Shown: positions 18,676 through 27,972, numbered from the stretch's first letter. The stretch is DNA of 64,000 nt from DATLXU01 sp035575515 (GCA_035575515.1 DATLXU010000080.1:1-64000), one strand, 5' to 3'. The notes: generated from the letters alone by a model not told the origin. Numbers and translations: made by a program.

Positions 18676-18681
18676 CGTGAA

Positions 18682-20022
18682 TTATTCGATTGCCTCCTGC
18701 CCGGTCAACTCTCTTAGCGACCGGTAAAACTCAGGGAAAGAGATGGCGGCGCAGTCGGCATCAACGATTTCAGTCTCGCCGCAGGCTGCAAGCGCAGCGA
18801 TGCTGAAAGCCATCGCGATGCGGTGGTCGCCTGCGGTTTCAACTCTGCCGCCCGCAAGCCGCTGCGGGCCGTCAATTGCAAAGCCGTCTTCAAATTCTTC
18901 AATGCGACCGCCGAGGGCGCGCATTGCCTCTACCACGGTTCGGATTCGGTCGCTCTCTTTAATGCGCAGCTCTTTTGCGTCTCGAACCTCAATTCGCCCC
19001 TCGACTTGCGAGCCTACAACAGCCAGTATCGGTATTTCATCAATTAAGTTCGGGATGATCTCGCCCGAAAGAATCAGACCGCGCCCCTCTGTTCGAAGAT
19101 CGCCGCTCGTTACGCGAAGGTCGCCGACCATCTCGCCGTGCCGCGTGCGAACGTTCTCTTTGTGAATCTGCGCGCCGAGAGCGTTCAGAACTTCGACGAA
19201 AGCCGCTCGCGTAGGATTCAGGCAAACGTTTGGCAAGACAATTTCCGAATCAGGCAATATGGTTGCGGCGGCAATAAAAAACGCGGCTGATGAAACGTCG
19301 CCCGGCACATGGTAATCAACCGGAGTTAACGCTTTGCCCCCTTCGATGCCGACCCGGTTGAGCGATTCATCAACTTCGATCTGCGCGCCGAACACTTTCA
19401 GCATAAGCTCAGAGTGGTTGCGCGAGAGCGCGGGTTCGGTGAAGACCGTTCGCCCTGTGGCCGCGAGTCCCGCGAACAGCACGCAGGACTTCACCTGCGC
19501 GCTTGCAACGCGACTCGTATAATTGATGGCTTTGAGATTGCCGCCGCGAATGCGCAACGGCGCGTAGGTTCCTTCTCTCGCATCAATGTTCGCGCCCATC
19601 AAAGTGAGCGGCTCGATGATTCGTCGCATTGGCCTCCGCCTGAGGCTTTCATCGCCGTCAATAATCGTTGTTAAAGATTGCCCGGCGAGTAGCCCGCTCA
19701 GCATTCGTATGGTCGAGCCTGAATTGCCTGCATCGAGATGAACAATATCGGCGTCGGATTGATAACCGCCGAGTCCCGCGCCGTGAATTATTATCTCGCT
19801 CTGGCTGCGTTCAATCCTTACGCCGAGACGTTCGAGGCAACCGAGCGTCGAACGACAATCGGCGCTCGTGGCAAAGCCTGAGATGCGAGATGGCCCGCTT
19901 GCGACCGACGCAAGCATAGCCGCGCGGTGCGAGATTGATTTATCGCCTGGAACTATTAGCTGGCCCTTGACTTGAGCCGTGCCCTTGATTCTTAATAACC
20001 TTGACATGGCAACTTTCGCCAT
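18682..20022 (-). CDS. aroA: 3-phosphoshikimate 1-carboxyvinyltransferase (EPSP synthase)
   Basis: About 446 residues; transfers enolpyruvyl from PEP to shikimate-3-phosphate. Conserved segments: GDKSISHRAAMLASVASG near the N-terminus, LDAGNSGSTIRMLSGLLAGQ, ALSRNHSELMLKVFGA, GDVSSAAFFIAAA, KESDRIRTVVEAMRALGG and AGDHRIAMAFSIAAL. The LDAGNSGSTIR loop resembles the class II (glyphosate-insensitive) arrangement more than the class I NAGTAMRPL loop. The start is uncertain: ATG 20022 or 20007; neither has a good ribosome-binding site. First gene of the aroA-aroK pair. Confidence 0.95.
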   Translation of the reverse strand: MAKVAMSRLLRIKGTAQVKGQLIVPGDKSISHRAAMLASVASGPSRISGFATSADCRSTLGCLERLGVRIERSQSEIIIHGAGLGGYQSDADIVHLDAGNSGSTIRMLSGLLAGQSLTTIIDGDESLRRRPMRRIIEPLTLMGANIDAREGTYAPLRIRGGNLKAINYTSRVASAQVKSCVLFAGLAATGRTVFTEPALSRNHSELMLKVFGAQIEVDESLNRVGIEGGKALTPVDYHVPGDVSSAAFFIAAATILPDSEIVLPNVCLNPTRAAFVEVLNALGAQIHKENVRTRHGEMVGDLRVTSGDLRTEGRGLILSGEIIPNLIDEIPILAVVGSQVEGRIEVRDAKELRIKESDRIRTVVEAMRALGGRIEEFEDGFAIDGPQRLAGGRVETAGDHRIAMAFSIAALAACGETEIVDADCAAISFPEFYRSLRELTGQEAIE

Positions 20023-20097
20023 GTTACACAATGACGCGCCTTATGACTACCTTGCTGGAAAGATCGTGCAACACCGAGAGGGCAACAGGTAAACCGA

Positions 20098-20529
20098 ATG
20101 GCATCTGACGAGTCGGTGACAGAAACCATCGAGCTTTCGATTGACAGCAAGCTTGAGTTCGTTGACAAGGTCGGCGCGGTTACTAAGAACATCACCGCAA
20201 GATTAGGCTTCGGCGAAGACGACGCGAGCTGGATCGAGCTTGCCGTTCACGAGGCGGTGATAAACGCCATCACTCACGGCAACAAGAACAGCGCCGAAAA
20301 TCAGGTTGACGTTCGATTCGTCATCGAAAGCGATGGGCTTACGGTTTACGTCAGAGATTACGGCGAAGGGTTTGACCCCTCGAAGCTGCCCGACCCGACC
20401 GACGCCGAGCACCTGCTCAACCCGACCGGTCGCGGAATTTTTTATATGCGCACTTTTATGGATGAAGTTGAATATTCAATTCATCCCGAAGGCGGAAGCC
20501 TCGTGCGGATGAAGAAGATTAAACGCTAA
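20098..20529 (+). CDS. RsbW-like anti-sigma factor / serine kinase
   Basis: 143 residues with the HATPase_c_2 fold: N box ELAVHEAVINAITHGNKN (residues ~43-60), G1 box VRDYGEGFDPSKLPDP and G2 box NPTGRGIFYMRTFMDEVEY. Such proteins hold a sigma factor and phosphorylate a STAS-domain antagonist. The next gene, 44 nt downstream, encodes exactly such a STAS protein, so the two form a partner-switching pair. No sigma factor or PP2C phosphatase is adjacent, so the target is unknown. Confidence 0.9.
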   Translation: MASDESVTETIELSIDSKLEFVDKVGAVTKNITARLGFGEDDASWIELAVHEAVINAITHGNKNSAENQVDVRFVIESDGLTVYVRDYGEGFDPSKLPDPTDAEHLLNPTGRGIFYMRTFMDEVEYSIHPEGGSLVRMKKIKR

Positions 20530-20573
20530 TCCTGGCACTAACTAAAATCAAAGGACCGAAAAGGAGATTTGAG

Positions 20574-20921
20574 ATGGCTCAGTTGAACATCAAAGAGCGA
20601 GAAGCGGGTGATGTTTCGATACTTGATCTGTCAGGCAAAGTGACAATCGGCGAAGGCAGCGTTCAGTTGCGCGACGCCGTGCGCCGCCTGCTTGACGAAG
20701 GCAAGAAGAAAATCCTTCTCAATTTAGGCGATGTTTCTTACGTTGACAGTTCAGGCATAGGCGAGCTTGTCAGTTCCTACACAACAACGAACAACAACGG
20801 CGGCCAGTTGAAGTTGTTGAACCTCACAAAGAAGATTCAAGACCTGCTTATGATAACCAAGTTGCTCACGGTATTTGAAACCTTCGACAACGAAGAAGCA
20901 GCCGTAGCGAGCTTCAAATAA
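20574..20921 (+). CDS. STAS-domain anti-sigma factor antagonist (SpoIIAA/RsbV-like)
   Basis: 115 residues, a single STAS domain: VSILDLSGKVTIGEGS, the phosphorylation loop VSYVDSSGIGELV (Ser residues near 60), and a C-terminal helix FETFDNEEAAVASF. When unphosphorylated, antagonists of this type bind the RsbW kinase and release its sigma factor. A strong AAAGGAGA site precedes the ATG. Cotranscribed with the kinase upstream; a hairpin at 20961 follows. Confidence 0.92.
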   Translation: MAQLNIKEREAGDVSILDLSGKVTIGEGSVQLRDAVRRLLDEGKKKILLNLGDVSYVDSSGIGELVSSYTTTNNNGGQLKLLNLTKKIQDLLMITKLLTVFETFDNEEAAVASFK

Positions 20922-20960
20922 ACCAGCTTCCCCGCGAGGGGCAACGAATGTCGAATCAAT

Positions 20961-21002
20961 AGGGCGCAACCGTCTACGCGGCGTAGAGGTTTGCGCCCTT
21001 TG
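20961..21002 (+). terminator. hairpin terminator of the RsbW/RsbV pair
   Basis: AGGGCGCAACC and GTCTACGC pair with GCGTAGA and GGTTTGCGCCCTT in an almost continuous stem of about 18 pairs, followed by a short T run. Confidence 0.5.
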
Positions 21003-21014
21003 CAGTCAGCGCGA

Positions 21015-23363
21015 ATGATCACTCTAAAGAGAAAGCTCTATATTCTCACCTCGCTTTGCCTTTTGCTCGCGATTGCAAGCAACTCAAGCGCGCAAGCCAC
21101 CTCAGGCCAGGCTAATAACGGTTCAAAGACATGGGCCGTAATCGTCGGCGTATCGCGGTATCCTAAACTGCCGGGCGGTCAGCAGCTTCAGTTCGCTGAT
21201 AAGGATGCGGCGGCGTTTGCCGAAGCATTGAAAGCCACAGGCATCGGCACGGAGAATATCCGACTGCTCACGGGCGCGGAGGCGACCCTTGCTTCCATCA
21301 AATCTGCTATGGGCAACTGGCTCGCGCGCTCGGCTGCGGAAACTGACACAGTGATCATATTCTTTTCCGGTCACGGAATGATTGAGCGAGAGTATAGAGA
21401 ATCATACCTGCTGGCTTATGACTCCGACGCGAAAGACCCATTTGCGACCTCGCTTTCATTGCGAGAGATTCGGCAGGCGCTCGATCAAAGGGTTCGCGCA
21501 CGGCGCGTGCTGATAATCGCGGATGCCGCGCGGCGCGATTTTTTCGATCCGGATGTGGATGCAAATGCGGCGCAGGTATTCGTTGAATCGTTCAATGAAA
21601 TGTCCGCGCAGCGCGCAGGATTGTCTGTGATACTTGCGAGCGGGCCGGGCGAGTTCTCACGCGAAGGGCAGCGATGGGGCGGGCACGGAGTCTTCCTCAA
21701 GCATCTGCTCGATGGAATGAATCAGGCTAACGACCGAAACGGCGACGGCTCGATTACGGCAGAAGAGCTGTTCGATTTTGTCGCGGCGCGAGTCTCTGAC
21801 GACACATCGAACAAACAGCACGCGTGGCGAACCGCAGGGCTGCTTGCCCAAATCGCGTTGTCGAAATCAGAGCGCAGGGTTGCAGCGGCAACTTTGCCGA
21901 AGCCTGAATCGCCGGCGAAATCGAGCGCGCCCGATTCGCATTCATCATCCAAGGTTGAGAAAACTGCGACGGAAAAGATTGAGCCGCCATCTCCAATGAG
22001 CGATAAGAAATCAGCGGAACAGAAACCGACGCCCGTTGCTGTTGAGAAAAGACCTGACGCCGCTGAAAACAAAACTGCGACTCGGCAAATGGATCCAAAG
22101 CCTGTCGCGAAAACAAAGGCTCAGGCATCGGGCGAAACCACTAACGTAAAACCAGAGGCAACGGCGAAGCCGACTGCTCCAAGGCAAACCGATTCGACAA
22201 GCGCGAAGCTCGCACCCAACAATGAGCGCGTTGAGATGAAGAGAGAATCTGAGGTTGCAAAAGTGGAACAGCCTGCGCCAAAGCCGGTTCAAGCCGCGCC
22301 GAAAACAGAGCCGCCCGCGCCAAGACCATTGCCGCGCCCGGCGAACGCCGCGCCGTCAAGCAACACCCTCGCGATAAACGCGAAGCCTCCGGCAGCAGGA
22401 ACGACCGGCGTGCCTGCAAGCAGTGAAGCCCCGCCCGCGAATCTGCCAGAGCCTCCTCTGCCAAAAGTGAATCTGCCGCCGGTGGCAACAGTGCCGAGCA
22501 CATCTGACAACTCGCAGCCGCGCCCGACGACAGTTCCGATGCCCGCTGCTGCGGCTGAATCAAGCGGCCCTTCGCTCGTGATGCAGCTTGAAGCGGCGAT
22601 CTACGCAAAGAGCCTGCTTGAGCCGAAGAACGCGAGCGCGTGGGATTTATATCTGCGAGCGGCGGCTGACCCGGCGGCGGCTGCTGATGTAGCGCGGTTG
22701 AAGCCGATGCTTGTTGACGCGCTCATAAGTTATGGTCGGGCAATCGTGAGCGGCGACGTGCGCGCCGACAACATCGGCGACAGGGTTGACGATTTCAAAC
22801 GCGCAGGTCAGGCATTCGCGCGTGCGCGTTCGCTTCAGCCGAGCGACGCCGCCACTACTGCGCTTGAGAAATTGAGCGCGGCACAGGCGCTCATCGCTTT
22901 GCAGTTTTATGACGAAGCGGAAAGAGCATTGGGTCAATTGCAAAACGTGAAGCTGGCTGCGATTGAAAACTCGCTTGGACTTGTCTATCAGGGCAAGCTC
23001 GATCAATTCCAGGCCGAGCGAGCATTCAAGCGAGCCATCGAGCTTAACCGGAACTGGGCCGCGCCGCATTACAACCTGGCGCTGTTGTACCGGAGCCAGC
23101 GGAATCCATCTGCGCTCGATGAGTTCGAGCGCGCGGCTCAACTCGACCCGGCGAATGCAGCTATAGCCGCCGCTTTAGGCGACGAGTGTTTTACGCGACA
23201 GCAATGGCAACGCGCGGCTGAGGCTTTCAGGAAGGCGATTGCGCTCAACCCGACCGATGACACGCTGCACACGAAGCTCGGCCATGCGCTCTTCAGTCAG
23301 GGATTGCAGGAAGAGGCGAATCGCGAGTACCAGAAAGCGCGCGAGCTTCGCGGCAAGCCCTGA
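21015..23363 (+). CDS. secreted caspase-fold (C14) protein lacking catalytic Cys, with EF-hand and TPRs
   Basis: 782 residues from ATG 21015. A signal peptide (LYILTSLCLLLAIASNSSAQA) is followed by a metacaspase-like p20 domain (residues ~38-260). The catalytic His120 is intact in IIFFSGHGM. The second strand reads VLIIADAARRDFF where active members have DACHSG, so Ala172 stands in place of the nucleophilic Cys. Residues 240-251 (DRNGDGSITAEE) form a complete EF-hand calcium loop. A Pro/Ala/Lys-rich linker (about 280-520) leads to C-terminal TPR repeats (about 600-780), for example HYNLALLYRSQRNPSALDEFERAAQLDP. Probably a calcium-sensitive periplasmic scaffold or pseudo-protease. Confidence 0.85.
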   Translation: MITLKRKLYILTSLCLLLAIASNSSAQATSGQANNGSKTWAVIVGVSRYPKLPGGQQLQFADKDAAAFAEALKATGIGTENIRLLTGAEATLASIKSAMGNWLARSAAETDTVIIFFSGHGMIEREYRESYLLAYDSDAKDPFATSLSLREIRQALDQRVRARRVLIIADAARRDFFDPDVDANAAQVFVESFNEMSAQRAGLSVILASGPGEFSREGQRWGGHGVFLKHLLDGMNQANDRNGDGSITAEELFDFVAARVSDDTSNKQHAWRTAGLLAQIALSKSERRVAAATLPKPESPAKSSAPDSHSSSKVEKTATEKIEPPSPMSDKKSAEQKPTPVAVEKRPDAAENKTATRQMDPKPVAKTKAQASGETTNVKPEATAKPTAPRQTDSTSAKLAPNNERVEMKRESEVAKVEQPAPKPVQAAPKTEPPAPRPLPRPANAAPSSNTLAINAKPPAAGTTGVPASSEAPPANLPEPPLPKVNLPPVATVPSTSDNSQPRPTTVPMPAAAAESSGPSLVMQLEAAIYAKSLLEPKNASAWDLYLRAAADPAAAADVARLKPMLVDALISYGRAIVSGDVRADNIGDRVDDFKRAGQAFARARSLQPSDAATTALEKLSAAQALIALQFYDEAERALGQLQNVKLAAIENSLGLVYQGKLDQFQAERAFKRAIELNRNWAAPHYNLALLYRSQRNPSALDEFERAAQLDPANAAIAAALGDECFTRQQWQRAAEAFRKAIALNPTDDTLHTKLGHALFSQGLQEEANREYQKARELRGKP

Positions 23364-23534
23364 AGCTCGCCGAATCATCATAAGAGACCAAAAGGATGCG
23401 CAATCTCCGCGTTGTATAGACCGCGCCTGTCAGCCGCTTTTCTGTTATACTTAATCGAACCCCGAAGAAAAAAATCAAAGGGAAGGATCGCTCAACTCGC
23501 CGCTTTCTCCGCGGGCGACTGAGCGTTTAGATTA

Positions 23535-24134
23535 ATGCTCGACTACGCTGAACCCGTTACTAAACTGATTGACGAACTCAAGAGGCTTCCAGGCATAGGG
23601 CACAAATCGGCCCAGCGGCTCGCCTTCTACATCTTGCGCGCAGGCCGTGAAGACACCGACCGGCTGATTGAAGCAATCAACGAAGTGAAAGAAAAGATAA
23701 TACTCTGCTCAACGTGCAACAATTTCACTGACGTTGACCCGTGCCGGTTCTGCTCAAGCCCTTCACGCGACAAGCGAACTATTCTCGTCGTCGAAGAGCC
23801 GTTCAACCTTGTCACGATTGAGAAGACGCGCGAGTACAAAGGGCTTTATCACGTTCTGCACGGCGCGCTTTCGCCCATTCGCGGAATCGGGCCTGACGAG
23901 TTGAAGATAAAGAACCTTCTTGAGCGGCTCCGCTCAGGCGAAGTCGAAGAGATAATTCTTGCGACGAACCCGAACACAGAAGGCGAGGCGACGGCAAATT
24001 ACCTGTCGAAGCTGCTCAGGCCCTTAGGCATTCGCACGACGCGAATAGCCATGGGCGTGCCCGTAGGGTCCGACCTCGAATATGCGGACGAAGTGACGAT
24101 GCACAAGGCGCTCGCCAACCGCCATGAAATGTGA
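23535..24134 (+). CDS. recR: recombination protein RecR
   Basis: 199 residues, typical length. Domains in order: a helix-hairpin-helix (LKRLPGIGHKSAQRLAFYIL), a four-Cys zinc finger (CSTCNNFTDVDPCRFC), a Toprim domain (TILVVEEPFNLVTIE, NPNTEGEATANYLSKLL) and a C-terminal ATPase-like Walker B remnant (RIAMGVPVGSDLEYADEVTMHKAL). RecR acts with RecO and RecF in loading RecA onto gapped DNA. The usual partners dnaX and ybaB are not upstream here. An imperfect hairpin (about 23490-23528) precedes the ATG and may be a terminator or leader structure. Confidence 0.97.
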   Translation: MLDYAEPVTKLIDELKRLPGIGHKSAQRLAFYILRAGREDTDRLIEAINEVKEKIILCSTCNNFTDVDPCRFCSSPSRDKRTILVVEEPFNLVTIEKTREYKGLYHVLHGALSPIRGIGPDELKIKNLLERLRSGEVEEIILATNPNTEGEATANYLSKLLRPLGIRTTRIAMGVPVGSDLEYADEVTMHKALANRHEM

Positions 24135-24355
24135 GACGCAGAAGCCGCGAGCTTATCTGAAGTCTGCACTTTCAAATTTGAATTCACGGACAGCGAATTT
24201 GAAATATCAAATCACGAATTTCTGATCAGGATGACTCGCGGCCTTCATCCTCTAGCCCAAGCCTCTGTTGTTTGTTATGATTCCAATCGAATCGAGCTTG
24301 AGTGGAAAGTTGTGAGCCAGTGACTGACCACGTTGAAACTGGAGCTTCAAATCTG

Positions 24356-25381
24356 ATGCAGAGTCGCCTTGGCGTTGACGAGCCGGAAGCAGAGACCTCA
24401 GTGATGTCGCCCGAAGAAATCTTTTCTCTGGTCCGGCGCGACATTCAACTTGTCGAAAAAGAGTTCGAGCGCAACATCTCTGACGCTTCGGCGGAAGTTT
24501 CGGAAATCGCGCGCTACCTTTATGAAGGCGGCGGCAAGCGCGTGCGGCCAGCTCTTTTGCTACTGGCTTCGCGGCTCGTCGGCGGCGACGCGTCGCCATC
24601 GGCCATTCGCATGGCCGCTGTTGTGGAGATGCTTCACACGGCGACGCTCGTTCACGACGACATAATTGACGAGGCGAATATGCGGCGCGGGCGCGCTTCG
24701 GCAAACGCGCAATGGGGCAACAATAAAACTGTATTGATGGGCGACTGGCTTTATATGACCGCCTTCGATATGAGCCTGCGCGAGCGCAGCTTTGACATTC
24801 TCGATGCGCTCACGCGAATGACGCGCTTGATGGTCGAAGGCGAAATCATTCAGATGACGCTTATAGGCAACAGCCGCATAACCGAAAGCCAGCACCTCGA
24901 CATTGTGCGACGCAAGACCGCTTACATGTTCAGCGTGTGCGCAGAAGTCGGCGCGATAGTCGCAGGCGCAAGTGCGGAGCAGCGCCGCGCGCTTGCTCGA
25001 TATGGCCTTAGCGTCGGCATCGCCTTTCAATTGATTGACGACGTGCTCGATTTCGTCTCAACGGAAGCGGTGCTAGGAAAGCCCGTGATGAACGACCTGC
25101 GCGAAGGCAAGCTGACGCTTCCGCTGATTTACCTGATGGAAGAAGGCGACTCAAAGCATAGAGAGATGATTGAGACCGTCATGCGCGAGCGCGGGTTTGA
25201 GTCGGTCGCGCGCGAAGACGTGCTTCACCTGATTCGCGAACGCGGAACGCTTCGGCGCGCGCTCGCCGAAGCCGAACGCTTCGCCGACGAGGCGATTGAG
25301 TCATTGAAGATCTTTCCGCCGTCCGAGTATCGTCAGGCCCTGATGAGCGTGCCCCGCTTCATCATCGAGCGCGAAATGTGA
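24356..25381 (+). CDS. ispB: trans-polyprenyl diphosphate synthase (IspB-like)
   Basis: About 341 residues. It condenses isopentenyl diphosphate onto an allylic diphosphate, giving the side chain of a respiratory quinone. Both Asp-rich motifs are present: LVHDDIIDEANMRRG and FQLIDDVLDF; also GGGKRVRPALLLLA and KLTLPLIYLMEEG. The small residues before the first Asp-rich motif (MLHTATLVHDD) suggest a long-chain product (C35-C45), though the exact length cannot be told. ATG 24356 has GGAG 11 nt upstream; a GTG at 24302 would add 18 residues without homology. Confidence 0.92.
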   Translation: MQSRLGVDEPEAETSVMSPEEIFSLVRRDIQLVEKEFERNISDASAEVSEIARYLYEGGGKRVRPALLLLASRLVGGDASPSAIRMAAVVEMLHTATLVHDDIIDEANMRRGRASANAQWGNNKTVLMGDWLYMTAFDMSLRERSFDILDALTRMTRLMVEGEIIQMTLIGNSRITESQHLDIVRRKTAYMFSVCAEVGAIVAGASAEQRRALARYGLSVGIAFQLIDDVLDFVSTEAVLGKPVMNDLREGKLTLPLIYLMEEGDSKHREMIETVMRERGFESVAREDVLHLIRERGTLRRALAEAERFADEAIESLKIFPPSEYRQALMSVPRFIIEREM

Positions 25382-25389
25382 TATGAATT

Positions 25390-25540
25390 CAGTAGACAGC
25401 CGACAGTAGGCAGCAGGCAGAAACGCCGAACGCTGAATGATGAACGATGAACAACACCCCTTTATTGCCTTGTTCATCATCCATCATTCATTATTCGTTG
25501 TTAGCCTAAACTGCTACTGCCTGCTGCCTACTGCCTGCTG
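25390..25540. repeat. nested intergenic inverted repeat, words GGCAGTAGGCAG and GATGAATGATGAA
   Basis: The outer arms are 25390-25420 (CAGTAGGCAGCAGGCAG type) and 25514-25540 (its complement). The inner arms are 25432-25454 (GAATGATGAACGATGAACAA) and 25470-25502 (complement, TTGTTCATCATCCATCATTC). Two different word families are nested. Located between two plus-strand genes; the right arm ends five nt before the next ATG. Confidence 0.8.
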
Positions 25541-25544
25541 ATTT

Positions 25545-27827
25545 ATGATGCACTGTGATAAATGCAATATTGATTTCCCCGAGGGGCTGCGATTCTGCAA
25601 ATGGTGCGGTCAGACGCTTACGGCGCGCCGTGACACGGGCGAGTTGCGCACTTGCCCGCAATGCTTTGCCGCGATTCAATCATCGTGGGCTTTTTGCAAA
25701 GCCTGCGGCGCGCGGCTCGCCGGCACTCTTCACGAAGCTTTGAACGCAGCCTGCCCGCGATGCGGCGCTGTGACTGAGCCAGGCTCGCTCCACTGCCTCA
25801 AGTGCGGCGAAGATTTGACGCAAGGCGCTGATTCGAGCCAGACCGCTCATAAAGATGCGACTGCGATACTTACATACTGCCCGACGTGCGGCGAACAGGT
25901 TGAATCCGGCTCGATGTACTGCAAGGGTTGCGGCTCGGCTCTCTATTCACAACCCGCGCCGCTCGGGCCATCCGCGTTGTTATGCGGATTCTGCAACAGC
26001 TACAGCCCGCTCGGCTCAACCATCTGTCGGGTTTGCGGCGCACTACTGACACCGGCGCAGCAATCATCAAGCGGCGAGATAGCAGGACAGAAGCGATCAA
26101 GCACGCTGCCCGATCTGCCTGAGCATCTTTCTCAGGATGAAATGGAGCGCAAGCCCGCCGTCGAACCTCAAGCGGGAAGGAATGAAAGCGCGCAGACTCT
26201 CATCATGGACGCGCCAGAATACGCGCAAGTGGTTGACCCATCCAAGTCGGGCGAGCTGGCCGAAGACGATAAACCGACGGCAATGGTTCGGCCAAACAGA
26301 GGCGCTGATACGACGCTGCTGCCCGGAGTTGCTGGCTCAAAATCCGAGCAGTCTGTCTCGACCTCTTCGATGCAGACGCGCATCACAACACAAGTAGAGC
26401 CTGATGAACAAACCCAGACCGAAGAGCCTCAAGAAACCGAACCGCCGCGAGATAGCCGCGATTTGCCCGCCGCGCCCGCAACGCGCATAGACACTGCGAG
26501 CAGCTTCTATTTCGGCGAGCAGGCAAGCGACAACTCTGAGGCAATGCCTGAACAGAGCCAGTCTGAAAGTTCACGAATCGAAAGCGCGGGCACTGTGATA
26601 TTCGCCTCTGATATGGCAGCGCCGGTTGCCTTCGACAGCGGCACGGCTTCTGGGCAACTGGAGGATACGGCTGCTCCGCGCGAAGAAAAGACTTGCGACA
26701 AGGCACCGCCATCGCAGGACGCCGCGCGAGAGATTCAACCGGCACAAGCAGGCTCGCAGTCTGAAGCAGCAAAGACCCGCTCCGAAGAGTATGCGACTAG
26801 AGAGATGAGGCCCGCTGATATGAAAGCGAGGCCGCAGACTTGGTCTCCTGCGCAATCAGACCAGAGAGTTGCTCAACCTGTCGCGCCCGCCGTGCCGCAA
26901 GTTGAGCGCAAAAAGAGCGGGGCGAAAATTGCCTCAGCCATCGTTGTGGTACTGATTCTCGCAGCGACCGGCTTTGTCGTGTGGTGGTATGTGCTTGGCG
27001 GGAAAGCCAAACCCGGCAGTCAGGACCAAACGCAGCAGGCGGCAGACACAAAGCAGGCGCAACCAACAACGCAAACGCCAGCCAAACCTGGCGCGCCTGT
27101 GCCGCCAGAGGGCATGGTTGTTGTCGCTGCCGGAAGGTACGTTATCGGTAGCGATGACGGCAGCGACCTTGAAAGACCGCAGCACACGGTCGAGTTGCCG
27201 CAGTTTTTCATTGACCGCACGGAAGTCACAAACGCGCAGTACAAAAAATTCATTGATGCGACTGGCGACACGAAAAGAATTCCATCGAATTGGAAGAATG
27301 GCACATACCCTGAAGGCCGCGATAATTATCCCGTGACGGGTGTGAAGTGGGATGACGCAAACGCGTATGCTGAATGGGCAGGCAAGCGGCTCCCGACGGA
27401 AGCCGAATGGGAAGCAGCCGCCCGCGGCAGCGAAGCGCGCAAATATACTTGGGGCAACGACTGGCGTGAAGATGCTGCCAATATCGGGAAACCGCCCGGC
27501 AACTACAACGCCAAGCAATACCCGGCTGAGATAATGCCGGTCGGGAGCTTCCCCGCAGGCGCAAGTCCCGCAGGCGCGCTCGATATGATTGGCAACGTTT
27601 GGGAATGGACAGCCGACGAGTTCAAGTTGTATGACGACAACCCGCTCTCGATTGAGGAGGTTAAAGAGAAGCTCGGTCTTGTCATTAAACCTAACGTGAC
27701 TTACCGCGTGATGCGCGGCGGCGCGTTTGACGGCGGCCAGCAGCACAACGCGTCGTATCGCGGCTTCATTGATGGGGACAGCCCTTATCCGAAGGTTGGA
27801 TTTCGTTGCGTGAAAGACGCGAAGTAG
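25545..27827 (+). CDS. multi-zinc-ribbon membrane protein with a SUMF/FGE-like domain
   Basis: 760 residues. Five double-CxxC zinc ribbons fill residues 1-170 (CDKC/CKWC, CPQC/CKAC, CPRC/CLKC, CPTC/CKGC, CGFC/CRVC). A long acidic, Gln/Ser-rich linker runs to about 465, then one TM helix (IASAIVVVLILAATGFVVWWYVL). The C-terminal SUMF1 domain (about 520-758) shows FFIDRTEVTNAQYKKF, YPVTGVKWDDANAYAEWAGKRLPTEAEWEAAARG in part, and MIGNVWEWTADEF. At the place of the active Cys pair of true formylglycine-generating enzymes it reads HNASYRGF, so sulfatase activation is unlikely; a binding or scaffolding role is more probable. Confidence 0.85.
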   Translation: MMHCDKCNIDFPEGLRFCKWCGQTLTARRDTGELRTCPQCFAAIQSSWAFCKACGARLAGTLHEALNAACPRCGAVTEPGSLHCLKCGEDLTQGADSSQTAHKDATAILTYCPTCGEQVESGSMYCKGCGSALYSQPAPLGPSALLCGFCNSYSPLGSTICRVCGALLTPAQQSSSGEIAGQKRSSTLPDLPEHLSQDEMERKPAVEPQAGRNESAQTLIMDAPEYAQVVDPSKSGELAEDDKPTAMVRPNRGADTTLLPGVAGSKSEQSVSTSSMQTRITTQVEPDEQTQTEEPQETEPPRDSRDLPAAPATRIDTASSFYFGEQASDNSEAMPEQSQSESSRIESAGTVIFASDMAAPVAFDSGTASGQLEDTAAPREEKTCDKAPPSQDAAREIQPAQAGSQSEAAKTRSEEYATREMRPADMKARPQTWSPAQSDQRVAQPVAPAVPQVERKKSGAKIASAIVVVLILAATGFVVWWYVLGGKAKPGSQDQTQQAADTKQAQPTTQTPAKPGAPVPPEGMVVVAAGRYVIGSDDGSDLERPQHTVELPQFFIDRTEVTNAQYKKFIDATGDTKRIPSNWKNGTYPEGRDNYPVTGVKWDDANAYAEWAGKRLPTEAEWEAAARGSEARKYTWGNDWREDAANIGKPPGNYNAKQYPAEIMPVGSFPAGASPAGALDMIGNVWEWTADEFKLYDDNPLSIEEVKEKLGLVIKPNVTYRVMRGGAFDGGQQHNASYRGFIDGDSPYPKVGFRCVKDAK

Positions 27828-27967
27828 TGGTCAGTGGCCAGCGGTCAGAGGTCAGTGACGAGTTCAAGAGCGATACCTTGAAAACGGCTCTGGGAGCCTG
27901 TTTCAGGGCATTTAACAGTTTTGACTGGCAACTGGCAACTGGCAACTGACCACTGACCACTGACCAC
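27827..27967. repeat. intergenic inverted repeat, word TCAGTGG, with a central palindrome
   Basis: Left arm 27827-27858 (GTGGTCAGTGGCCAGCGGTC and on), right arm 27922-27967 (CAACTGGCAACTGGCAACTG, then ACCACTGACCACTGACC). A 36-nt core (27876-27911), CCTTGAAAACGGCTCT then GGGAGCCTGTTTCAGGGCAT, is itself palindromic and recurs at 37105-37140. It starts at the stop codon of one gene and ends six nt before the start of the next; both genes are on the plus strand. Confidence 0.85.
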
Positions 27968-27972
27968 CGACT

